Positions 51,143 to 60,245 are shown, counted from the stretch's first letter. The stretch is 64,000 bases of DNA from HXMU1420-2 sp017643305 (GCA_965217135.1 OZ244249.1:4526001-4590000), one strand, 5' to 3'. Made by a program: numbers and translations. The notes: generated by a model not told the origin, from the letters alone.

Positions 51143-52429
51143 CTACTTGCCCAGGCAAAAGCTGGAGAAGATCTCATCAAGAAGATTCTCAACATCTATC
51201 CGGCCGACGAGGATTTCCAAACATCGAATGGCGCTTCTTATTTCCTCTGCCACTAACTCATAGCGTTCCGGGCCCAGTTCCAGCTGTTGCAGCGCGCTTC
51301 CGAGGAAACCGTCGGCTTCCTGCATGGCCGCCATATGACGGAACCGTGTAGCAACCCCGGAGTTCGGAACCCGCGTCGACAGCTCCGCAACAACACGTTG
51401 GATGAGAGTGTCCACGCCATGACCCGTCACCCCTGAAACGGACCCAACCTCGTTTCCACGCATATCCCCTTTAGGCAAGACATGAACGTCTCCTTCCTCG
51501 ATAGCTACGCCCAACTCCGCGGGATGCTCGGAAAGGAAAATCCTGATATCTGCCAGATTTGCCCTGTGCTGCGCACGATCAACGCCAATCTTCTCCACTG
51601 TATCATCGGTGTTGCGAATTCCTGCCGTATCCAGAACGGTTACAGGAAGACCACCCAAATCCATACGAACTTCGATTACATCGCGAGTTGTACCCGCCAC
51701 TTGCGAAGTGATCGCCGCTTCGCGACCAGCCAAAGCATTGAGAAGAGTGGATTTCCCTGCATTCGGCTCCCCCACAATCGCCGCTTCAAAACCGGATCGC
51801 ACACGTTCTGAACGCGTGGCGTTCTTGCTTTCCTGGTTCAGGTCGCTGCGAATGGACAGCAACAGCTCTCTCACCTCGTCAGAAACATCAAAAGGCACAT
51901 CTTCATCTGAAAAATCTATCGTCACCTCGATCAAGGATGCCGCTTTAACGAGACTCGCGCGCCACTCGTCCACACGTCTACCGAGCTGACCGGCTAGTAT
52001 CTTCTGCGCTTGCCGTCGCTGGGTTTCAGTTTCGGCCTCAATCAGATCGGCCAGTCCTTCGACCTGCACCAAATCCATCTTACCATTTTCCAAGCTACGA
52101 CGGGTGAACTCGCCCGGTTCGGCGATCCGACACAAGCCCATGGTCACAAGTTCACGTGAAACCGCGTTAACGACCGCCAAACTACCGTGAATTTGTAACT
52201 CCACACTGTCTTCTCCGGTAAAACTAGCCGGGCCCACAAAAGACAAAACAAGCGCGTCATCCAAAATTGACCCATCCGCCGCGCGCAGCATGTGGTGGTG
52301 CATGCCACGACCAGATAAAGGTTTGCCTGTAAGGCGTTCAGCAACCAAAAACGCTTGTGGCCCAGAAATCCGGACCACTGCCACGCCAGATTTCCCTGGC
52401 GCTGTTGCCAATGCAAAAATTGTATCCAT
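51143..52429 (-). CDS. mnmE: tRNA modification GTPase MnmE
   Basis: MnmE is the GTPase partner of MnmG in wobble-uridine modification. The 428-residue protein has an N-terminal tetrahydrofolate-binding domain (TIFALATAPGKSGVAVVRISG). The G domain shows GEPNAGKSTLLNALAG, AGTTRDVIEV and LDTAGIRNTDD, and the C-terminal catalytic Cys is in FCLGK at the very end. The length fits Rhodobacterales members, slightly shorter than E. coli. It is between rho and mnmG on the same strand. Confidence 0.97.
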   Translation of the reverse strand: MDTIFALATAPGKSGVAVVRISGPQAFLVAERLTGKPLSGRGMHHHMLRAADGSILDDALVLSFVGPASFTGEDSVELQIHGSLAVVNAVSRELVTMGLCRIAEPGEFTRRSLENGKMDLVQVEGLADLIEAETETQRRQAQKILAGQLGRRVDEWRASLVKAASLIEVTIDFSDEDVPFDVSDEVRELLLSIRSDLNQESKNATRSERVRSGFEAAIVGEPNAGKSTLLNALAGREAAITSQVAGTTRDVIEVRMDLGGLPVTVLDTAGIRNTDDTVEKIGVDRAQHRANLADIRIFLSEHPAELGVAIEEGDVHVLPKGDMRGNEVGSVSGVTGHGVDTLIQRVVAELSTRVPNSGVATRFRHMAAMQEADGFLGSALQQLELGPERYELVAEEIRSAIRCLEILVGRIDVENLLDEIFSSFCLGK

Positions 52430-52457
52430 CCGATCACCGCCTCATCGGCATGTTAGA

Positions 52458-53729
52458 TCAGGTGTTCATGGAATCGAAAAATTCACCATTTGTCTTGGTC
52501 TGCTTAAGTTTCGACAACAAGAATTCAATCGCGTCTGTGGTGCCCATCGGGTTCAAGATACGTCGCAGGACGAATGTCTTCTGCAAGTCGACCTTGTTGA
52601 TCAACAGATCTTCCTTCCGGGTGCCTGACTTCAGGATGTCGATGGCCGGGAAAACGCGTTTATCAGCAATCTTGCGATCCAGCACGATTTCTGAGTTACC
52701 AGTGCCTTTGAATTCTTCAAAGATAACTTCATCCATCCGGCTACCAGTATCGATCAACGCGGTTGCTATAATCGTCAGCGACCCACCTTCTTCGATGTTC
52801 CGTGCTGCCCCAAAGAAACGCTTCGGTCGCTGCAGAGCATTCGCATCAACCCCACCAGTCAGAACTTTACCAGAAGATGGCACAACAGTGTTGAATGCCC
52901 GCCCCAAGCGGGTGATGGAGTCGAGGAGGATCACTACATCGCGCTTGTGCTCAACAAGCCGCTTTGCCTTCTCAATCACCATTTCAGACACTGCAACATG
53001 CCGGGAAGCGGGTTCATCAAATGTAGATGAAACGACCTCACCCTTAACCGAGCGCTGCATGTCAGTCACTTCTTCGGGACGTTCATCGATTAGCAAAACA
53101 ATCAAATAGCACTCTGGATGGTTCTTTTCGATAGAATGCGCGATATTTTGAAGGATAACGGTTTTACCGGTTCGTGGCGGCGCCACGATCAAGGAACGCT
53201 GACCTTTCCCAATGGGCGCCACCAGATCGATCACACGGGCAGAACGATCTTTGATCGTCGGATCATCGATTTCCATCTGCAAACGTTCGTCAGGGTAGAG
53301 CGGGGTGAGGTTGTCAAAGGCAATCTTGTGCCGGGCACGTTCAGGATCTTCGAAGTTGATCTTTGTAACATTGGTCAGCGCAAAATAACGTTCGTTTTCA
53401 TCCGGGGCCTTGATAACCCCATCAATCGTATCCCCCGTTCGCAAAGAATAGCGGCGGATCATGTCAGGCGACACATAAATGTCATCTGGTCCAGGCAGGT
53501 AGTTTGCCTCAGGTGACCGCAGAAAACCGAAACCGTCCTGCAGCACCTCCAGCACACCGTCTCCGGAAATCTCCCACCCTTCATCCGCACGCTCACGCAG
53601 AATCTGGAACATCATTTCGCCCTTGCGCATTGTCGATGCGTTTTCGATCTCCAGATCTTCGGCCATGGACAGAAGATCCTGAGGGCTTTTGGCTTTCAGA
53701 TCAGAAAGCTTCAGAGAGTCAGTGGACAT
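52458..53729 (-). CDS. rho: Transcription termination factor Rho
   Basis: Rho is the hexameric RNA translocase that ends transcription at many genes. The 423-residue protein has the N-terminal LSDLKAKSPQDLLSMAEDL helices and the primary RNA-binding GFGFLRSPEANYLPGPDDIYVS. Walker A is PPRTGKTVILQNIAHS, Walker B is DVVILLDSITRLGRAFN, and the Q and R loops follow. I start at the ATG at 53729, with an in-frame GTG three codons upstream as the alternative. It lies 28 bases before mnmE. Confidence 0.98.
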   Translation of the reverse strand: MSTDSLKLSDLKAKSPQDLLSMAEDLEIENASTMRKGEMMFQILRERADEGWEISGDGVLEVLQDGFGFLRSPEANYLPGPDDIYVSPDMIRRYSLRTGDTIDGVIKAPDENERYFALTNVTKINFEDPERARHKIAFDNLTPLYPDERLQMEIDDPTIKDRSARVIDLVAPIGKGQRSLIVAPPRTGKTVILQNIAHSIEKNHPECYLIVLLIDERPEEVTDMQRSVKGEVVSSTFDEPASRHVAVSEMVIEKAKRLVEHKRDVVILLDSITRLGRAFNTVVPSSGKVLTGGVDANALQRPKRFFGAARNIEEGGSLTIIATALIDTGSRMDEVIFEEFKGTGNSEIVLDRKIADKRVFPAIDILKSGTRKEDLLINKVDLQKTFVLRRILNPMGTTDAIEFLLSKLKQTKTNGEFFDSMNT

Positions 53730-53852
53730 AGGACACACCCAGCCTGTTTTAAAACACGGTCGCAGAGAACAGCGAATAGGAACGGAAGAATCCTGGTCGG
53801 ACGATCAGGCAGTCGAGTTGGTAGGGAATGATTGCGGCGAAGTCAAACCTAA

Positions 53853-54302
53853 TCAGAATTTTAAGACCACGGAAAACACGATGACAATCATCAGTACCGT
53901 AGGAACTTCGTTCATTATCCGGAAACCTCGGCCGGTTACGGTGTTCACACCTGCCGCCAGATCCTTCCGCCTCAAAGCCAGCCAGTGGTGGAACCAACTC
54001 ATACCAACAACGCCAAACAGCTTGGTCCAAGGCCAAATCATGGACCAATCCACCACCCCAGGCGTCAACACCAATATCAGTCCAAACACCCAGGTCGCAA
54101 TCATGGCAGGGTTCATGATGACGCGAAGCAGTTTGTACTCCATCATGTCAAAGACAACAGGTAAGCCTTTTACTTCTTTAGCCTGCTCTACGTGATGTAC
54201 AAACAATCTGGGAAGGTAAAACAACCCAGCCATCCAAGAGATGACAGACACAATGTGAAAGGCCAGGGTCCAAGGGTAGAGAAAAGATAGAATGTCAGAC
54301 AT
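53853..54302 (-). CDS. hemJ: Protoporphyrinogen IX oxidase HemJ
   Basis: HemJ oxidises protoporphyrinogen IX in the membrane for heme synthesis. The 149-residue protein has four hydrophobic segments and the family patterns AFHIVSVISWMAGLFYLPRL and WFHHWLALRRKDLA. His and Arg residues around the first helix are known to be essential in the family. I start at the ATG at 54302. It is the first gene to the left of the proposed origin and is read away from it. Confidence 0.92.
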   Translation of the reverse strand: MSDILSFLYPWTLAFHIVSVISWMAGLFYLPRLFVHHVEQAKEVKGLPVVFDMMEYKLLRVIMNPAMIATWVFGLILVLTPGVVDWSMIWPWTKLFGVVGMSWFHHWLALRRKDLAAGVNTVTGRGFRIMNEVPTVLMIVIVFSVVLKF

Positions 54303-54388
54303 CAGATCAGAACTTTGAAGCTTCCGAACCAATATCAAAACAATATTAAAAGAAAAGAAGATGATGTTGTTGTAGGGACGACAAAAAC

Positions 54389-54397
54389 TGTGGATCA
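54389..54397 (-). promoter_or_regulatory. DnaA box-like site
   Basis: TGTGGATCA on the + strand reads TGATCCACA on the minus strand, one mismatch from TTATCCACA. Confidence 0.55.
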
Positions 54398-54414
54398 ATT
54401 TGTTATCCCAGATG

Positions 54415-54423
54415 TTTTCCACA
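54415..54423 (+). promoter_or_regulatory. DnaA box-like site
   Basis: TTTTCCACA differs from TTATCCACA at one position. It is 18 bases from the oppositely oriented box at 54389. Confidence 0.55.
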
Positions 54424-54698
54424 GGCCAGGCTACAGACAGGATGAGATTTATTGGGATCAAAAATGAAGATTATCAAATAAAAATAGTAACTTAAATTGA
54501 TAATAGAAACCGAATATACCTTAGGCTGTGTCGATTTGGCTTGGATTATCGAAGTTATCCAGCGTTTGAATTTATCCCAATCCACAGTGGTATAAGCCTG
54601 TACTATCTGTCTGAACTACGTAGAAAATCTTATTGGATGTGAAGACCTTGTGAACAACCCCTCCGGTCCGCGATAAAGACCCAACAATATCCATCGAG

Positions 54699-54707
54699 TT
54701 TTCCACA
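54699..54707 (+). promoter_or_regulatory. DnaA box-like site at the maf start
   Basis: TTTTCCACA, one mismatch from consensus, overlaps the A of the maf ATG, so DnaA binding here could also affect maf expression. Confidence 0.5.
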
Positions 54708-55306
54708 TGTCTGTCCCGATCGTCCTCGCTTCTACATCCAAGATCCGAGCGACCTTGCTGCAGAATGCAAATGTTGCTTTTGCCGCGGTTCCGCCACGGG
54801 TTGATGAGGCAGCGGTCAAAGCAGCTCTGATCGCGCAGGGTGAGCAGCCACGCAACATCGCCGACGCTTTGGCAGAACTGAAAGCAACGAAAATCAGTGT
54901 TAAGTCACCGGAAGCATTTGTTATTGGGAGTGATCAGGTGTTGGACCATAATGGCCATTTGCTGAGCAAAGCTGATAGTCCAGATGCAGCGATTGACCAG
55001 CTGAAATCACTGCGTGGCAACACACACCGGCTGTTTTCAGCGGCTGTGATTTGTCAGGGTGGGCGACCGATCTGGCGGCATGTCGGGCGGGTTAACATGC
55101 GCATGCGCAATTTCAGCGATACATATCTGGAACACTACGTTTCCCGGAATTGGGAGCGTATTCGTTATTCAGTTGGGTCTTACAACCTTGAAGAAGAAGG
55201 TGTGCGGTTGTTTGCAGCTGTCGAAGGGGATTACTTTACCGTATTGGGTATGCCACTGTTGGAAACGTTGAACTATTTGGCCATGCGAGGTGCATTGGAT
55301 ACATGA
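54707..55306 (+). CDS. maf: Maf-family nucleotide pyrophosphatase
   Basis: Maf proteins hydrolyse modified or canonical dTTP/UTP/CTP-type nucleotides. The 199-residue protein has VPIVLASTSKIRATLLQNA, VIGSDQVLDHNGHLLSKA and VGSYNLEEEGVRLFAAVEGDYFTVLGMPL. The catalytic Asp is in GSDQV and not the TVVxxD of the Maf/YhdE type, suggesting the YceF-like group. No strong ribosome site is seen before the ATG, which abuts a DnaA box. It overlaps aroE by 4 bases. Confidence 0.9.
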   Translation: MSVPIVLASTSKIRATLLQNANVAFAAVPPRVDEAAVKAALIAQGEQPRNIADALAELKATKISVKSPEAFVIGSDQVLDHNGHLLSKADSPDAAIDQLKSLRGNTHRLFSAAVICQGGRPIWRHVGRVNMRMRNFSDTYLEHYVSRNWERIRYSVGSYNLEEEGVRLFAAVEGDYFTVLGMPLLETLNYLAMRGALDT

Positions 55307-56136
55307 CAGAGTCGCGCATACCACTGGCTGGCGTCATCGGGTCCCCGATTTCGCATTCCAAGTCTCCGCAGCTCCACCGCCATTGGTTGTCCACCTACGG
55401 CCTGCGCGGATATTACATTCCTATAGATGTAGCCTATGAGGATCTGGAGAACGTTCTACGCATGATGCCAAAAATGGGTTTCGTTGGTGCAAATGTGACC
55501 ATTCCATACAAGGAAAAGGTACTGGAACTGGCAGACCAGATCACCGATCGGGCAACTTTGATTGGCGCAGCTAATACCCTGATTTTTCGCAAGGACGGAC
55601 GAGTGATTGCCGACAACACTGACGGGTTTGGGTTTCTTGAAAATATCCGTCAGAACGTGCCTGACTGGAACCCTATCGTTGGACCTGCAGCTGTTCTAGG
55701 CGCAGGGGGCGCGGCAAGGGCAGTTGTTGCGGCTTTGTCTGAAGTCGGTGTGCCTGAGATAATACTATCCAACCGTACGAGGGTGCGGGCAGATCGTCTA
55801 AAACAGGACTTTGGCAAACGCGTGCGTGTTATTGATTGGGTGCAAGCAGGAAATATTCTGGAAGATGCCGCTTTGGTCGTGAACACCACGTCTCTAGGCA
55901 TGGTTGGAAAACCAGAACTGCGCGTTCCGCTAGACGGGCTGCAAAAGGGTGCAGTGGTTACCGATCTGGTCTACGCACCGCTAAAAACCCAACTTCTCCT
56001 TCGGGCGGAAGAGGCAGGTTGTCGGGTTGTCGACGGGTTGGGGATGTTGCTGCACCAGGCCGTTCCAGGATTTGAACGCTGGTTTGGCATCCGCCCAGCA
56101 GTTGATGCTGCAACCCGTGCGGCAGCCTTGCGATGA
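55303..56136 (+). CDS. aroE: Shikimate dehydrogenase
   Basis: AroE reduces 3-dehydroshikimate with NADPH in aromatic synthesis. The 277-residue protein has LAGVIGSPISHSKSPQLHRHW, GANVTIPYKEKVLELAD with the catalytic Lys, AAVLGAGGAARAVVAAL and VVDGLGMLLHQAVPGFERW. It overlaps maf and coaE by 4 bases each. Confidence 0.97.
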   Translation: MTESRIPLAGVIGSPISHSKSPQLHRHWLSTYGLRGYYIPIDVAYEDLENVLRMMPKMGFVGANVTIPYKEKVLELADQITDRATLIGAANTLIFRKDGRVIADNTDGFGFLENIRQNVPDWNPIVGPAAVLGAGGAARAVVAALSEVGVPEIILSNRTRVRADRLKQDFGKRVRVIDWVQAGNILEDAALVVNTTSLGMVGKPELRVPLDGLQKGAVVTDLVYAPLKTQLLLRAEEAGCRVVDGLGMLLHQAVPGFERWFGIRPAVDAATRAAALR

Positions 56137-56717
56137 CATTTCGATTGGGCCTGACCGGATCGATCGGTATGGGCAAAAGCACTACGGCCCAGATTTTCGC
56201 TGAAGAGGGTTGCGATGTCTGGGATGCAGACCGCGCAGTGCATCGGCTATATGAACGCGGTGGGATGGCCGTTGAACGACTGGGGGAAGCGTTTCCAGGC
56301 GTTATTATAGATGGCGCTGTCGACCGTGACCGGTTGAAAACGCATTTGGGTAAGCATCCGGGAGACTTTAAAAAACTGGAAGAAATCGTTCACCCGCTGC
56401 TTGGTGCAGACCGAGCTGATTTCATCGCCAACGCACAGAGCGACATTCTTGTTTTTGACATACCGCTGCTGTTTGAAACAGGTGGCAACAAGAACATGGA
56501 TGCTGTCGCCTGTGTTTCGGTCCCATCAGACATTCAACGCAGCCGGGTTCTGGCACGTGGCACGATGACAGAAGATCAGTTCAGGCAGGTCCTCGCCAAA
56601 CAGATGCCGGCATCGGAAAAATGCGCGCAATCGGATTATGTCATTGTGACGGATACCATAGATCACGCGCGGGAACAGGTGCGCGCAGTAATACAGGACA
56701 TCAAAAGCAGGCTCTGA
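56133..56717 (+). CDS. coaE: Dephospho-CoA kinase
   Basis: CoaE adds the final phosphate to give coenzyme A. The 194-residue protein begins RLGLTGSIGMGKSTTAQIFA, the P-loop, with VWDADRAVHRLY and DIPLLFETGG. It is third in maf-aroE-coaE-dnaQ and overlaps aroE by 4 bases. Confidence 0.96.
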   Translation: MTFRLGLTGSIGMGKSTTAQIFAEEGCDVWDADRAVHRLYERGGMAVERLGEAFPGVIIDGAVDRDRLKTHLGKHPGDFKKLEEIVHPLLGADRADFIANAQSDILVFDIPLLFETGGNKNMDAVACVSVPSDIQRSRVLARGTMTEDQFRQVLAKQMPASEKCAQSDYVIVTDTIDHAREQVRAVIQDIKSRL

Positions 56718-56718
56718 C

Positions 56719-57408
56719 ATGCGGGAAATTGTGCTCGATACTGAAACCACCGGCTTTGATCCTGAAACGGGTGATCGGATTGTGGAAATTGGGGGTGTGG
56801 AGCTGTTAAACCACATGCCAACGGGCGAAACCTACCATCAATATATCAATCCTGAACGGGACATGCCCCAGGACGCGTTTGAGGTGCATGGCTTGAGCGA
56901 AGAATTCCTGTCGGACAAACCGAAATTCGCGGAGGTTGGTCGGGCATTTTTGGATTTTGTAGGTGACGCAAAGCTGGTCATCCACAATGCAGCCTTCGAC
57001 ATGAAGTTCCTGAACGCTGAGCTGGGCTGGATGGGTTTACCTACGATGGAAATAGGTCGTGCAATCGACACACTGGCCATCGCACGTAGGCGGTTTCCCG
57101 GCTCGCCTGCGTCATTGGATGCGCTGTGCCGGCGGTTTGGCATCGACAATTCCGCCCGCACGCTGCACGGCGCGCTGCTCGATTCCGAAATCCTCGCAGA
57201 AGTATATCTGGAGCTTATCGGCGGACGTCAGCCCGACCTGGCGCTGGCTCAAAGCACGGTGGCATCAGGTGGCCCAAAAATCGATAGCGCTTGGCGCCCA
57301 AGTCCAAGACAAACGCCGCTGCCATCCCGTGTCACGAAAGAGGAACAGGATGCGCACGCGGCATTTTTGGAAAAACTTGGCGCAGATGCAATGTGGCGCC
57401 AAAGCTAA
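56719..57408 (+). CDS. dnaQ: DNA polymerase III epsilon (proofreading) subunit
   Basis: DnaQ is the 3'-5' exonuclease of the replicative polymerase. The 229-residue protein shows the DEDDh motifs: REIVLDTETTGFD, VIHNAAFDMKFLN and LHGALLDSEILAEVYL. The C-terminal extension (PSRVTKEEQDAHAAFLEKL) should bind the alpha subunit. It lies 1 base after coaE and ends 7 bases from the convergent secB. Confidence 0.97.
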   Translation: MREIVLDTETTGFDPETGDRIVEIGGVELLNHMPTGETYHQYINPERDMPQDAFEVHGLSEEFLSDKPKFAEVGRAFLDFVGDAKLVIHNAAFDMKFLNAELGWMGLPTMEIGRAIDTLAIARRRFPGSPASLDALCRRFGIDNSARTLHGALLDSEILAEVYLELIGGRQPDLALAQSTVASGGPKIDSAWRPSPRQTPLPSRVTKEEQDAHAAFLEKLGADAMWRQS

Positions 57409-57415
57409 TGATTGA

Positions 57416-57904
57416 TCAGGCCGTAGGGGCTGGAGCTTCTGCCTGACGGCGGGCGACCTCGTTGCGGTAAATCTGCAGGAAATCAATGTTGTCCAAGTTC
57501 AGCGGTGGGTAGCCACCGTCGCGGGTCACGTCGCTCACAATGCGGCGCAGGAACGGGAACAACATGCGGGGGCATTCGATCAACAGGAAGGGATGCAGTT
57601 GTTCGTCGGTGATCCCGCCGATCTGGAAAACGCCGACATAATCTAGTTCCAGCACAAACAGCATTTCACCGCTGGGTTTTGCCTTGGACTGAATTGCCAG
57701 CTTGATCATCACTTCGTACTGGCCATCGGGCTGCCGCTTCTTCGCATCCAGGTTAACCTGCACGCTGACATCAGGCTGGCCTTCAGCCGCGCCGCCCTTT
57801 TGGGCCATCACGTTTTCAAAGGACATATCGCGTACGAACTGGCCAAGAATTTTCATCTGAACCTGTGGCGCCTGTTGCGCTGCGCCGTTGCCGTTTTCGG
57901 CCAT
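57416..57904 (-). CDS. secB: Protein-export chaperone SecB
   Basis: SecB holds preproteins unfolded and hands them to SecA. The 162-residue protein has the family patterns QMKILGQFVRDMSFENV, LDYVGVFQIGGITDE and ECPRMLFPFLRRIVSDVTRDGGYPPLNL in segments. SecA, encoded at 2899-5613, carries the matching zinc tail. It is followed in the minus direction by dnaQ convergently and preceded by fxsA 54 bases away. Confidence 0.97.
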   Translation of the reverse strand: MAENGNGAAQQAPQVQMKILGQFVRDMSFENVMAQKGGAAEGQPDVSVQVNLDAKKRQPDGQYEVMIKLAIQSKAKPSGEMLFVLELDYVGVFQIGGITDEQLHPFLLIECPRMLFPFLRRIVSDVTRDGGYPPLNLDNIDFLQIYRNEVARRQAEAPAPTA

Positions 57905-57958
57905 GCTATTCTCCTGAAAAACCGGTTTGGCGCTGCTTATCAGCTTGGTTCGGTCACC

Positions 57959-58450
57959 TCAATGGCGGGTGCTATCCTCAACCCAACCCGATGGACGCCG
58001 TGATGTGGACGGATCTGGCCTGACCTCTTCAAACTCTCCATCGATAACCGTGCCACCTGAATCGGAATGGTAGTTTGGCGGGTGCCCCATTTGAAAATTG
58101 TGGACTGTGATTCGTGCGGATAGGTATCGAAACACCGCAACACGCACTTGTGGCACCAGCAAAAGAAAACCGACTGCATCCGTAAAGAACCCTGGCGTCA
58201 GCAACAGGGCACCTGAAATCAAAATCATTGCACCATGAGCCAAAGGTTCAGTCGGGTCATCCAATTCCTGGAAAGAATTCTGCAATTGACCCAGTGCTAT
58301 ACGACCCTGTGACTTAACCAGCCAAGTTCCTGCGACGGCTGTCAGGACAACGATAGCAAGCGTTGGCCAGAGGCCAATTAACCCACCCACTTGGATAAAT
58401 AAGGCGATCTCGATCAACGGCACTGCTAGAAATGCCAGAAATAACCACAT
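57959..58450 (-). CDS. fxsA: FxsA-family membrane protein
   Basis: The 163-residue protein begins MWLFLAFLAVPLIEIALF and has two to three further hydrophobic segments, with LTPGFFTDAVGFLLLVPQVR, the family signature. FxsA relates to phage exclusion and membrane stress in E. coli; its role here is unknown. AAGGAAG precedes the ATG at 58450. It is divergent from the Tim44-like gene. Confidence 0.88.
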   Translation of the reverse strand: MWLFLAFLAVPLIEIALFIQVGGLIGLWPTLAIVVLTAVAGTWLVKSQGRIALGQLQNSFQELDDPTEPLAHGAMILISGALLLTPGFFTDAVGFLLLVPQVRVAVFRYLSARITVHNFQMGHPPNYHSDSGGTVIDGEFEEVRPDPSTSRRPSGWVEDSTRH

Positions 58451-58551
58451 TCGTGAGCTTCCTTTCGTCCGGTGCGGCAGTGGACTAAACGCCACCCGTC
58501 CCCTACATAGTGATCAAACCAATAACGTTCAAAGTCGCTACCGAGGTATTG

Positions 58552-59208
58552 ATGAACTCACCCCTGATCCAACTGCTGGTGCTTGCGGGCATTGCGGTCT
58601 TTTTGATCCTTCGGCTGAAAAGCGTCCTAGGCTCACGAGATGGGTTCGAAAAACCCAGAGCGCCAGCGCCAACGACCCCGTCCAACCGTCCAGAATTCGA
58701 AGTGATCGAAGGCGGTCCGGACCGCGACATCACTGATCACGTGCCAGAAAAAAGCCAGATGTCTCAAGATCTGGCTGCAATGAAGCGTGTAGAGCCCGAT
58801 TTCTCGGTAACCGAATTTGTCCAAGGCGCACGTTCGGCCTATGAACTGATAATCATGGGTTTTGAAAAGGGTAATCTGGACGAAATCCAACCATTTCTGG
58901 CCGAGGAAGTGTACGAAGCATTTGTCGACGGTGTCGCAGCCCGCGAAGATCAGGGCCTGATCATTGAGGCGGAGTTTATTGGCGTGCGCGAAACTGCGGT
59001 GCAGGCGGTGATGTTCGACAAAGACAGCAATTTGGCTGAAATATCCATGCGCTTTGTTGGGGAACTGACCTCTGTCGTGCGGGATAAGTCAGGCGATGTG
59101 ATCGAAGGCAGCCCAACAGAAGTTAAACGCCAGAAGGATACGTGGACATTCGCGCGCACCATGGGTGCCGACGATCCGAACTGGTTGCTGGTCGCCACAG
59201 ATACATGA
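58552..59208 (+). CDS. Tim44/TimA-like inner-membrane-anchored protein
   Basis: The 218-residue protein has one N-terminal membrane segment (PLIQLLVLAGIAVFLILRL), a linker, and a C-terminal Tim44-like domain (about 100-215: FVQGARSAYELIIMGFEKGNLDEIQPFLAEEVYEAF). It is the bacterial relative of mitochondrial Tim44. In alphaproteobacteria it adjoins secB and mltA, suggesting envelope or protein-export work; function is not firmly known. GAGG precedes the chosen ATG. It overlaps mltA by 4 bases. Confidence 0.85.
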   Translation: MNSPLIQLLVLAGIAVFLILRLKSVLGSRDGFEKPRAPAPTTPSNRPEFEVIEGGPDRDITDHVPEKSQMSQDLAAMKRVEPDFSVTEFVQGARSAYELIIMGFEKGNLDEIQPFLAEEVYEAFVDGVAAREDQGLIIEAEFIGVRETAVQAVMFDKDSNLAEISMRFVGELTSVVRDKSGDVIEGSPTEVKRQKDTWTFARTMGADDPNWLLVATDT

Positions 59209-60245
59209 TTTCACGGGTTCTGGCGGCCATTGCGGGGGTAATCATGACCGCATCAGCCGCTGGAGCGGAAACAACCCATCGTGTCTTGGAGTTTTCAGAA
59301 CTTGATGGGTGGGAACTGGACGATCATAACGCCGCATTCCGGGTGTTTCTGGGCACTTGCCAGGATTTTGACGACTACGACTGGTCCACGCTGTGCGCTG
59401 TTGCCCAAAGTGGGGAGGTTCCGAACCCGAAAGCATTCTTCGAACTGTTTTTCCGGCCGGTCCTGATCGAAGATGGGCAGGCTCCATTGTTCACTGGCTA
59501 TTTCGAACCGGAGCTCGACGGCAGCCGCTATCCAACAGCGCGGTTCAAATACCCTGTTTACAAAATGCCATCCGAAGCAAAATCTGCTGGCCGCTGGCTG
59601 ACCCGGCGCGAGATCCTGACAACCGGAGTCATGGACAATCGCGGGCTGGAAATTGCGTGGGTCGATGATCCGGTGGAACTATTTTTCCTACAAATCCAGG
59701 GATCTGGCCGTATTCGTCTGCAAGATGGCCAATCCCTGCGAATTGGGTATGGTGGATCTAACGGGCACCCGTACAGATCCATTGGCGTAGAGTTGATCCG
59801 TCGGGGCATTTACAAATCTCATCAAGTTAGTGCGCAAGTGATCCGCAATTGGGTCCGGCGTAACCCGACGGCTGGGCAGGAACTGTTGTTCCATAATCCG
59901 TCTTATGTGTTTTTCCGCGAGGTTCGCAATGTCAGACCCGAACAGGGGCCTCTTGGTGCGATGAACCGACCGATCTCTGCCATGCGGACGGTGGCGGTTG
60001 ATCCCAAGTTCGTGCCGCTTGGAGCACCAGTTTGGCTAGAGAAAGATGGGGACGGCCCCCTGCGTCGACTGATGATCGCACAAGATACTGGATCGGCCAT
60101 AAAAGGGGCACAGCGGGCCGATGTTTTCTTTGGTACAGGTGATGCGGCGGGACGCGCGGCAGGTACTTTGAAAGACCCTGGTCGTATGATGGTTTTACTG
60201 CCGATTCAAAGAGCTTATGCCCTGTTGCCGGGTGATGCCCTGTGA
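59205..60245 (+). CDS. mltA: Lytic transglycosylase MltA
   Basis: MltA cleaves peptidoglycan to anhydromuropeptides. The 346-residue protein has a signal peptide (RVLAAIAGVIMTASAAGA), the MltA core with LFTGYFEPELDGSRYP and FFLQIQGSGRIRL, and the 3D domain with the catalytic Asp in AQDTGSAIKGAQRADVFFG. No lipobox Cys is visible after the signal, so it is probably soluble in the periplasm. It overlaps the Tim44-like gene and the Smr gene by 4 bases each. Confidence 0.93.
   Translation: MISRVLAAIAGVIMTASAAGAETTHRVLEFSELDGWELDDHNAAFRVFLGTCQDFDDYDWSTLCAVAQSGEVPNPKAFFELFFRPVLIEDGQAPLFTGYFEPELDGSRYPTARFKYPVYKMPSEAKSAGRWLTRREILTTGVMDNRGLEIAWVDDPVELFFLQIQGSGRIRLQDGQSLRIGYGGSNGHPYRSIGVELIRRGIYKSHQVSAQVIRNWVRRNPTAGQELLFHNPSYVFFREVRNVRPEQGPLGAMNRPISAMRTVAVDPKFVPLGAPVWLEKDGDGPLRRLMIAQDTGSAIKGAQRADVFFGTGDAAGRAAGTLKDPGRMMVLLPIQRAYALLPGDAL

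Larger units (their letters stand above)
54303..54706. other. Probable chromosomal origin of replication (oriC)
   Basis: This 404-base gap has no supported gene. Its middle (54451-54510) is about 80% A+T by my count, against a GC-rich background. It carries several DnaA-box-like 9-mers with 7-8 of 9 matches to TTATCCACA (54389, 54415, 54555, 54572, 54578, 54699). Transcription diverges from it: seven minus-strand genes to its left and four plus-strand genes to its right. parAB and two parS sites lie close. A maf-side origin position is known in related alphaproteobacteria. Bidirectional firing is inferred. Confidence 0.8.

Noticed and set aside
52148..52163. Third parS-like site in mnmE
   Set aside because: Only 12 of 16 bases match, with poor outer positions; kept as a comment and not called.
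54403..54411. DnaA-box candidate TTATCCCAG
   Set aside because: Three mismatches to consensus; not listed separately.
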